From an uncultured Actinomyces sp. (GTDB lineage Bacteria > Actinomycetota > Actinomycetes > Actinomycetales > Actinomycetaceae), in NCBI GenBank assembly GCA_937926195.1, contig CALEXZ010000096.1, positions 1 through 10,744 of the forward strand: DNA of 10,744 nt, written 5' to 3'. This document shows positions 5,973 to 10,744 of this stretch, piece after piece. The translations under genes and the position numbers were made by a program. The notes under the pieces are model-generated. The model searched no databases. It saw nothing but the letters and a program-made list of their open reading frames with translations, and had not been told where the DNA came from. Position 1 is the first letter of the stretch. Every line of letters begins with the position of its first letter.

Positions 5973-7307
5973 TCAGGCCTCCTGTCCGGGCTCGGTGGCG
6001 GGCACGGCGGTCTCGGTCGACTCCGTCGACTCGGTCGCGGCGGGCTCGGTGGCGGACTCAGCCGACTCGGGTGCGCCACTCACGGGCGTCCGGCGCTTGC
6101 CGTCCTGTGAGCGCTTGAAGGAGCCGGGGGCGGGCAGCCGGTAGATCGCCCGCACGAGCGGCGGGGCCGCGATGAACAGCACGATCGTGGACTGCAGGAT
6201 GAGCACGATGTCGATCGAGGTCCCGGTGGCGGCCTGCATAAGGGTGCCACCGGCGGTCAGACCGCCGAAGAGGATGCCGGCCAGGACCGTGCCCAGGGGC
6301 TTGGAGCGCCCCAGCAGCGCCACCGTCATGGCGTCGAAGCCGATGGAGCCGGCGATGGAGGCGGTGAGGTACTTCTGGGTGCCCAGGACCGGCCCGGTGG
6401 CAGCCAGGCCGCACAGGGCACCGGAGACGATCATGACGAGGGCCGTCACGCGGGGCACGTTGATACCCGCCGTGCGCGCGGCCTCGGGGTTAAGACCGGT
6501 GGCCCGGAACTGGAAGCCCAGGGTCGAGCGCTCCAGCAGCCACCACACGAGCCAGGCCGTCGCCAGGGCGAGCAGAAAGCCCGCGTGCAGCCGGAAGGAG
6601 GGTCCCATCAGCTGTGGGAAGGTGGCGTTGGCGCCCACGGGCAGGGAGCGCGGGTTGGAGTTGCCCTCACCGATGAAGGTCTTGAGGGTGAGCATGTGGG
6701 CGATGAGGTACGCGCCGATCGAGTTGAGCATGATCGTCGTGATGACCTCGCTGGCGCCGGTCGCGGCCTTGAGGACGCCGGGGATGGCGCCCCACAGGGC
6801 ACCGCCCAGCACGGCGCACGCGATCGCGACGACCAGGTGCAGGCCGGCAGGCAGGTCCCAGGCGAAGCCGGCGTAACCGCCGACGATGGCACCGACGATG
6901 ATCTGCCCCTGTCCACCGACGTTGAACAGGCCGGCGCGGAAGGCCACCGACATCCCCAGGCCCGCGAAGATGAGCGGGGTGGCGTTGACCAGGGTCTCGG
7001 TCAGCGGGCGCCACATACGTGCCGTGCTGTGGGCCTGCCAGTCGAAGAGCCCGCCGCGCACGAGCGCGGAGTAGGCGTCACCCAGCGAGGTGACGCAGGC
7101 CCCCAGGAAGTCGGAGGGGCGGGCCAGGAAGTAGCCGGCGGTCGTGCGCACGTCGGGGTCGGCCACGAGGATGAGGACCGATCCGACGATGAGCGCGCTC
7201 ACGATGGCGAGCAGGCCCATGAGGCCGTTGGACTCGGCGATCTGGCGCAGCAGGCCGGGCTTGACCTCGTCCTTGCCCGCGGTGGGGGCGGTGGTGCTGG
7301 CGCTCAT
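5973..7307 (-). CDS. Nucleoside ABC transporter permease 1 (NupP/BmpB type)
   Basis: Inner-membrane permease partner, BPD_transp_2 family, 444 residues from ATG 7307. GMSVAFRAGLFNVGGQGQII is the family loop of the NupP/YufP branch, and ATGLNPEAARTAGINV is the likely ATPase-contacting loop. Several hydrophobic segments are evident from about residue 30 to 390. The last 47 residues are a charged, then Ser/Thr/Glu/Ala/Pro-rich tail (SAESATEPAATESTESTE), absent from the conserved core and probably disordered in the cytoplasm. The gene is translationally coupled to the ATPase: the stop and start share a base in TGATG, with GAGGAG five bases before the ATG. A GTG at 7310 would overlap by four bases but sits too close to the ribosome site. 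Confidence 0.93.
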   Translation of the reverse strand: MSASTTAPTAGKDEVKPGLLRQIAESNGLMGLLAIVSALIVGSVLILVADPDVRTTAGYFLARPSDFLGACVTSLGDAYSALVRGGLFDWQAHSTARMWRPLTETLVNATPLIFAGLGMSVAFRAGLFNVGGQGQIIVGAIVGGYAGFAWDLPAGLHLVVAIACAVLGGALWGAIPGVLKAATGASEVITTIMLNSIGAYLIAHMLTLKTFIGEGNSNPRSLPVGANATFPQLMGPSFRLHAGFLLALATAWLVWWLLERSTLGFQFRATGLNPEAARTAGINVPRVTALVMIVSGALCGLAATGPVLGTQKYLTASIAGSIGFDAMTVALLGRSKPLGTVLAGILFGGLTAGGTLMQAATGTSIDIVLILQSTIVLFIAAPPLVRAIYRLPAPGSFKRSQDGKRRTPVSGAPESAESATEPAATESTESTETAVPATEPGQEA

Positions 7308-8869
7308 CACTTCTCCTCACTGTCCTCGGCGGTGCCGGATGCGGCCCCGGCGGCCTCCAGTGCCTGGTCGAGCGGGACGCCGGCCATCATGAGGCCGAGG
7401 ACGTCACGCGGGGTGTCGGGCGGGACGACGCCGACGACGCGGCCCTGGTACATGACGGCGATGCGGTCGCTGAGCGAGTAGATCTCGTCGAGCTCGCTGG
7501 AGACGATGAGCACGGCGGTGCCGTTGTCGCGCTCGGCGACGATGCGCTTGTGGACGAACTCGATGGAACCGACGTCGAGCCCGCGGGTGGGCTGGGAGGC
7601 GACGAAGGCCTTGAGGGGGCGTGACAGCTCGCGGGCGAGGATCGCCTTCTGCGCGTTACCGCCGGACAGGGTCGAGATCGGGTCCGCCAGGTCGGTGACG
7701 CGCACGTCGAACTCCTCGCGCAGGCGCTCGGCGTGGGCGCGGACCTTGGCGGGGTTGATGGAGGGACCGACCCCGAAGGCGGGGTCGTCGTAGCGGTCGA
7801 GGATCATGTTCTCGGCCACGGAGAAGGCGGCGACCGTGCCGTCGACGGTGCGGTCCTCGGGGACGAAGCCGAGCCCCGCGCCCAGGCGCTGGTGCACGTT
7901 GAGGCCGGTGACGTCTTGGCCGCCGAAGGAGACGGTGCCCGCCGAGGGACGGGCCAGGCCCAGGATGACCTCGGCGAGCTCGCTCTGGCCGTTGCCCTGG
8001 ACGCCCGCGACCCCGAGGATCTCGCCGTCGTGCACGGAGATGCTCACGTCGTCGAGCACGAGGGCGCCGTCGTCGTCGACGACGCTCACCCCGGCCAGCT
8101 CCAGGCCCACGTCGCCGGGGGCGGCGGGGTCCTTGTCGACGGTGAGCGAGACGTCGTGGCCCACCATCATGCCGGCGAGCTCGGTCTGCGAGGCCTTGGG
8201 CGAGGCGGTGCCCACGACCTTGCCGCGGCGGATGACGGTGATCGTGTCGGCGACCTCGCGGATCTCGCGCAGCTTGTGGGTGATGAAGACGATGGAGGTG
8301 CCCGAGGCCTTGAGATCACGCATGATCTCCATGAGCTCGTCGGTCTCCTGCGGCGTGAGCACGGCCGTGGGCTCGTCGAGGATGAGGACCTTGGCGTCGC
8401 GCGAGAGCGCCTTGATGATCTCCACGCGCTGCTGGACGCCGACCGGCAGGTCCTCGATATAGGCCTTCGGGTCGACGTCGAAGCCGAAGCGGTCGGAGAT
8501 CTCACGGACCTTGGCGGCGGCGGCCCGGGCGTCGATGACGCCGCAGGCGCGCCCCACGGGCTCGCCGCCCAGGGCCACGGACTCCGCGACGGTGAAGACC
8601 GGTACCAGCATGAAGTGCTGGTGGACCATGCCGATGCCGGCGGCCACGGCGTCACCGGGTCCGGAGAAGGACACCGACTCCCCGTCGATGAGGATCTCGC
8701 CGTCGTCGGGCTGGTAGAGCCCGTACAGGACGTTCATAAGGGTGGACTTGCCGGCGCCGTTCTCTCCCAGGAGGGCGTGAATCTGGCCCGGCTCGACCGT
8801 GATGTCGATGTGGTCATTGGCCACGAGCGGTCCGAAGACCTTCGTGATCCCGCGTAGCTCGAGCTGCAC
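7307..8869 (-). CDS. Nucleoside ABC transporter ATP-binding protein, two ABC domains
   Basis: Cytosolic ATPase powering nucleoside import; 520 residues with two fused nucleotide-binding domains, as in RbsA/MglA and the NupO/BMP-linked ATPases. Domain 1 is complete: Walker A GENGAGKST (35-43), Q-loop Gln84 in VHQHFMLV, signature LPVGVQQR (141-148), Walker B VLILDE with Asp165/Glu166, and switch His198. Domain 2 is degenerate: its Walker A reads GVQGNGQSE (289-297) with Gln in place of the key lysine, and the Walker B region reads FVASQPTRGLD with Gln426 replacing the catalytic glutamate, although LSGGN (401-405) is intact. This asymmetry is normal for the family. GTG 8869 has GGAAG nine bases upstream, a modest ribosome site. 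It overlaps permease 1 by one base and follows the lipoprotein gene after 183 bp. Confidence 0.95.
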   Translation of the reverse strand: MQLELRGITKVFGPLVANDHIDITVEPGQIHALLGENGAGKSTLMNVLYGLYQPDDGEILIDGESVSFSGPGDAVAAGIGMVHQHFMLVPVFTVAESVALGGEPVGRACGVIDARAAAAKVREISDRFGFDVDPKAYIEDLPVGVQQRVEIIKALSRDAKVLILDEPTAVLTPQETDELMEIMRDLKASGTSIVFITHKLREIREVADTITVIRRGKVVGTASPKASQTELAGMMVGHDVSLTVDKDPAAPGDVGLELAGVSVVDDDGALVLDDVSISVHDGEILGVAGVQGNGQSELAEVILGLARPSAGTVSFGGQDVTGLNVHQRLGAGLGFVPEDRTVDGTVAAFSVAENMILDRYDDPAFGVGPSINPAKVRAHAERLREEFDVRVTDLADPISTLSGGNAQKAILARELSRPLKAFVASQPTRGLDVGSIEFVHKRIVAERDNGTAVLIVSSELDEIYSLSDRIAVMYQGRVVGVVPPDTPRDVLGLMMAGVPLDQALEAAGAASGTAEDSEEK

Positions 8870-9052
8870 GTGTGCTCGCTTCCGTCGTCAGTCGGGTGCC
8901 CTGGTCTCGGGCAGGAGGGGGTGGGCGCCGTTGCCCTGATGGCTGCGCCGTGGTGCGCTGACGCCGTCGCCCGGGAGGCGACGGCGTCAGCGACGGGGCG
9001 TCACGGCATCAGTCGTTAACGCCTGTGATCCGGTCGGTGCGCTCCGCCCGAC
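8870..9052. other. Spacer between lipoprotein and ATPase genes
   Basis: A 183-bp non-coding stretch, the longest gap inside the transporter unit. Its main content is the 16-bp perfect inverted repeat at 8956-8992. A 5-bp inverted repeat (GGCGT/ACGCC, 8997-9023) next to it is too weak to matter. No convincing promoter was seen upstream of the ATPase, so the ATPase is probably read from the lipoprotein promoter. Confidence 0.5.
8956..8992. terminator. Very strong 16-bp perfect inverted repeat after the lipoprotein gene (attenuator or 3'-stabilising hairpin)
   Basis: CGCTGACGCCGTCGCC (8956-8971) and GGCGACGGCGTCAGCG (8977-8992) are exact reverse complements with a 5-base loop CGGGA. It lies 60 bases past the lipoprotein stop and 86 bases before the ATPase start. 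There is no U-tract on the minus strand, so read-through is likely. By analogy with other binding-protein-dependent transporters, such a hairpin could leave the binding-protein mRNA more abundant than the downstream mRNA; that effect is inferred. Confidence 0.65.
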
Positions 9053-10159
9053 TCAGGAGGGGTCGTAGGGGGTGGACACGTCCAGGGAGCCGTCGATGAT
9101 CTTCTTCCTGATCGCCTCGACGTCCGTCTTGACCTGGTCCGGCACGCGGGAGTCCCAGTCGTGGAACTCGGCGATGGACACGCCGCCGTTCTCAAGGGTG
9201 CCGACGTAGGGCTCGCTGTTGAAGTCGCCCTTGAGGGACTGCTCGATGGTGTCGTAGACAGCGTTGCCGATCTCCTTGATGACGCTGGTGAGCATGTAGG
9301 AGCCGAACTCCGTGGTGTTGTATCCGTCGGCGTCGACCCAGATGGCGGCGTTGGAGGTAGAGCCGGCGTCCTGCAGGGCGGCGAGGGTGCCCTGGCCGAC
9401 CGGTCCGGCGACCGGCATGATGATGTCGGCGCCCTGGGAGAGGAACTGCTGGGTCAGCTGCTGGCCCTTGGCGGTGTCGGAGAAGTCACCGGTGAAGGAG
9501 CCGGCGCCCGGGTTGGCCGGGTCCCACCCGAGGACCTGCACGTTGGTGCCGTGCTCCTCGTTGTACTTGGCGACGCCCTGGGCGTAGCCCTCCATGAAGA
9601 TCTGGACGGTCGGGATGGCGACGCCGCCGTAGGTGGCGACGGTGCCGGAGGTCGTCGTGCCCGCGGCGACGTAGCCCGCCAGGTAGGAGGCCTCCGCCGT
9701 GTTGAAGGACAGCGGCTTGCCGTTGTCAAGCTCGACCGGCTTGCCGTCAGCGGTCTGGAAGACGGAGTCGATGATGGCGAACTGGACGTCCGGGTTGGCC
9801 TGGGCCGCCTCCGTCAGGGCCGGGGCGATGACGAAGCCGACACCGATGATGAGGTCGCAGTTCTGCTGGATGAGGGAGTCGATGTTGGGCTGGAAGTCCG
9901 CGTCCGAGTTGGACTCGACACCGACGATCTGGACGCCAAGCTCCTCCTTGGCACGCTGCAGGCCCTCCATGCCGGACTGGTTGAAGGACTGGTCGTCGAA
10001 GCCGCCCTCGTCGGAGACCATGCACGCCTTGAAGTCGTTGGCGGCACCCCCGGAGCCGGAGCCACCGGAGTCGCTCGGGGCGGCGCCGCACGCGGCCAGG
10101 CCGAGCGCGCCGACAAGGCCGAGCGCAAGCACGGCGGAACAGGACTTCTTCGTCTTCAC
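9053..10159 (-). CDS. BMP-family nucleoside-binding lipoprotein
   Basis: Extracellular, lipid-anchored solute-binding protein of the BMP/PnrA family (basic membrane protein), expected to capture purine or pyrimidine nucleosides for the ABC importer encoded downstream. It has 368 residues. The signal peptide begins MKTKK, has a hydrophobic core and ends in lipobox LAAC with Cys24; a Ser/Gly linker leads to the binding domain from about residue 43. Family features: ACMVSDEGGFDDQSFNQSG, DLIIGVGFVIAPAL, the lobe-crossing NTAEASYLAGYVAAG, and AIWVDADGYN followed by TSVIKE, whose Asp and Lys align with nucleoside-contacting positions in PnrA. GTG 10159 is supported by GGAGG (10172-10168) eight bases upstream. 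It is first in the unit, separated from the ATPase by a strong hairpin. The family is certain; the exact nucleoside range is inferred from the cdd-deoA-deoC context. Confidence 0.95.
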   Translation of the reverse strand: MKTKKSCSAVLALGLVGALGLAACGAAPSDSGGSGSGGAANDFKACMVSDEGGFDDQSFNQSGMEGLQRAKEELGVQIVGVESNSDADFQPNIDSLIQQNCDLIIGVGFVIAPALTEAAQANPDVQFAIIDSVFQTADGKPVELDNGKPLSFNTAEASYLAGYVAAGTTTSGTVATYGGVAIPTVQIFMEGYAQGVAKYNEEHGTNVQVLGWDPANPGAGSFTGDFSDTAKGQQLTQQFLSQGADIIMPVAGPVGQGTLAALQDAGSTSNAAIWVDADGYNTTEFGSYMLTSVIKEIGNAVYDTIEQSLKGDFNSEPYVGTLENGGVSIAEFHDWDSRVPDQVKTDVEAIRKKIIDGSLDVSTPYDPS

Positions 10160-10343
10160 GGTTGGGACCTCCAGTCAGGACGGTGGGAAGCGGTCCCGTG
10201 ACCTTGGACGCGGGACGTTGGTACTCAGGATAGAGGGTCGCGGCCCGGCGTCGGACCACACCCGTGTCACTGTTATCAGAGGTTCGTGCGCGTCAGGGAC
10301 GGCGTTCCCCTCCAGCCGGTTGAGTCGGGAACAGTGCGTCGGC
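10160..10343. other. Intergenic region upstream of the nucleoside transporter unit
   Basis: A 184-bp gap between the guanylyltransferase stop and the lipoprotein start; the presumed control region of the whole nucleoside unit. It contains a possible -10 (see separate entry). A 6-bp inverted repeat with a 17-base loop (GTTCCC 10304-10309 / GGGAAC 10327-10332) follows the guanylyltransferase stop and might help end that transcript, but there is no T-run. GTCCCG/CGGGAC at 10193-10216 is a second weak dyad with a 12-base loop, downstream of the candidate -10. No clear repressor operator or riboswitch was recognised. Confidence 0.45.
10227..10255 (-). promoter_or_regulatory. Tentative promoter of the nucleoside transporter / salvage unit
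   Basis: Minus strand TATCCT (10232-10227) matches the important positions of a -10 box and would start RNA near 10220, giving a 5' leader of about 60 bases. The hexamer 17 bp upstream, TCCGAC (10255-10250), is a poor -35. It is offered as the best candidate in the gap rather than a firm call. Confidence 0.3.
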
Positions 10344-10744
10344 TCACAGTAGGTGGTCAAGTCCGTCGGCGTCCAGCGTATCGACGACAGACTTCACGGC
10401 CTGGGCCTTGCCGGGGGTCGTGACGAGCAGCGCCTGCGGGGTGTCGACGACGACGAGGCCCGGCACGCCCAGCAGGGCGACGGTGCGCCCCGTCGTCGAG
10501 GCGACGAGGGCACCGGGCGAGTCCACGCACCGCACGTCGGGGGCGGCGCCGTCCGAGGAGGCGGCGCCGTCCGAGGCGCCGTCGGCCACCGGCAGGACGG
10601 CGGTGCCCGCGGCCGGGCCCTCGGTCCGGGGGGCGACGAGGTCGATGAGCGCGTCGAAGCCGCCGACGTCGTTCCACCCCATGGAGGCGGGCACGGTGGC
10701 CACTCCCCCGGCGGCGGCCACCGGCTCGGCGATGGCGTGGTCGA
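10344..10744 (-). CDS. Mannose-1-phosphate guanylyltransferase, C-terminal part (5' end outside window)
   Basis: Cytosolic enzyme making GDP-mannose from mannose-1-phosphate and GTP, for glycolipid, glycoprotein or polysaccharide assembly. Only the last 132 residues are visible; the frame is open to the window edge. Diagnostic motifs: DHAIAEPVAAAG (the conserved 'xDYAxxE' region), VPASMGWNDVGGFDAL (the conserved W-x-D-V-G motif near the sugar site), and the closing hairpin GRTVALLGVPGLVVVDTPQALLVTTPGKAQAVKSVV. Between the two lies a low-complexity insertion with SDGAA repeats, probably a surface loop. The stop at 10346-10344 is followed by 184 bp of spacer before the nucleoside lipoprotein gene, so it is likely a separate unit. 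Family call is strong; which of the confusingly used manB/manC names applies is left open. Confidence 0.88.
   Translation of the reverse strand, partial: DHAIAEPVAAAGGVATVPASMGWNDVGGFDALIDLVAPRTEGPAAGTAVLPVADGASDGAASSDGAAPDVRCVDSPGALVASTTGRTVALLGVPGLVVVDTPQALLVTTPGKAQAVKSVVDTLDADGLDHLL
10543..10576. repeat. In-frame 18-bp-period direct repeat in the guanylyltransferase gene
   Basis: GCGGCGCCGTCCGAGG occurs at 10543-10558 and 10561-10576, with a partial third copy (GGCGCCGTC) just after. The period is 18 bp, six codons, so copy-number change would keep the frame. It encodes the SDGAA-type low-complexity loop of the guanylyltransferase. Confidence 0.65.

Noticed and set aside
4527..6110. A 527-codon open frame on the plus strand
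   Set aside because: It is antisense to permease 2 and the spacer; the product is a Glu/Gly/His/Arg-rich string with no recognisable motif.
7733..8857. A 374-codon open frame on the plus strand
   Set aside because: It is antisense to the ATPase, which has full Walker and signature motifs; the plus-strand product is Asp/Gly/Val/Leu/His-rich without a domain.
8956..8992. Classical rho-independent terminator ending the lipoprotein mRNA
   Set aside because: The stem is strong but no U-tract follows on the minus strand, and the ATPase downstream has no convincing promoter, so complete termination is unlikely.
10160..10343. Riboswitch or small RNA in the leader of the nucleoside unit
   Set aside because: The predicted leader is only about 60 bases and shows only weak dyads; no known aptamer pattern was recognised.
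10175..10360. A 61-codon minus-strand open frame between the guanylyltransferase and lipoprotein genes
   Set aside because: It overlaps the guanylyltransferase end in another frame and the presumed promoter region, and lacks a ribosome site or any motif.

Overview
The window is very GC-rich DNA (roughly 70% G+C by eye). It has long spurious open frames on the plus strand, GTG starts and GC-ending codons, as expected of a high-GC actinobacterium. Gene content and protein style suggest the Actinomyces/Schaalia group (Actinomycetaceae), but that placement is inference. Every credible gene lies on the minus strand, so the biological reading order runs from high to low coordinates.

Layout in transcription order. 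(1) 10744-10344: C-terminal 132 residues of a mannose-1-phosphate guanylyltransferase, running in from outside. (2) 10343-10160: intergenic region with a tentative promoter for the next unit. (3) 10159-9053: a BMP-family nucleoside-binding lipoprotein. (4) 9052-8870: a spacer carrying a perfect 16-bp inverted repeat. (5) 8869-4698: a tightly coupled ABC transporter cassette of double-domain ATPase, permease 1 and permease 2. (6) 4697-4585: a spacer with a perfect 12-bp inverted repeat. (7) 4584-1179: cytidine deaminase (cdd), thymidine/pyrimidine-nucleoside phosphorylase (deoA), an unrecognised protein with a papain/C39-like Cys-His-Asp pattern, and deoxyribose-phosphate aldolase (deoC). (8) 1178-1003: a repeat-containing spacer holding a promoter buried in a 26-bp near-perfect palindrome. 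(9) 1002-1: a metal-binding ABC-transporter lipoprotein of the ZnuA/TroA type, cut by the window edge.

Genes 3-7 form a coherent nucleoside scavenging system. The lipoprotein captures nucleosides and the ATPase/permease complex imports them. Cdd deaminates (deoxy)cytidine and DeoA splits the pyrimidine nucleoside to base plus (deoxy)ribose-1-phosphate. After a phosphopentomutase step not encoded here, DeoC cleaves deoxyribose-5-phosphate to acetaldehyde and glyceraldehyde-3-phosphate. The metal-binding lipoprotein is a separate unit.

Points most worth a second look: the palindrome/promoter that implies a metal-regulated leaderless mRNA for the metal-binding protein; the C39-like cysteine-protease-fold protein embedded between deoA and deoC; and two strong hairpins without U-tracts that bracket the ATPase-permease-permease cassette. 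No RNA genes, insertion sequences, CRISPR arrays or phage genes were seen.
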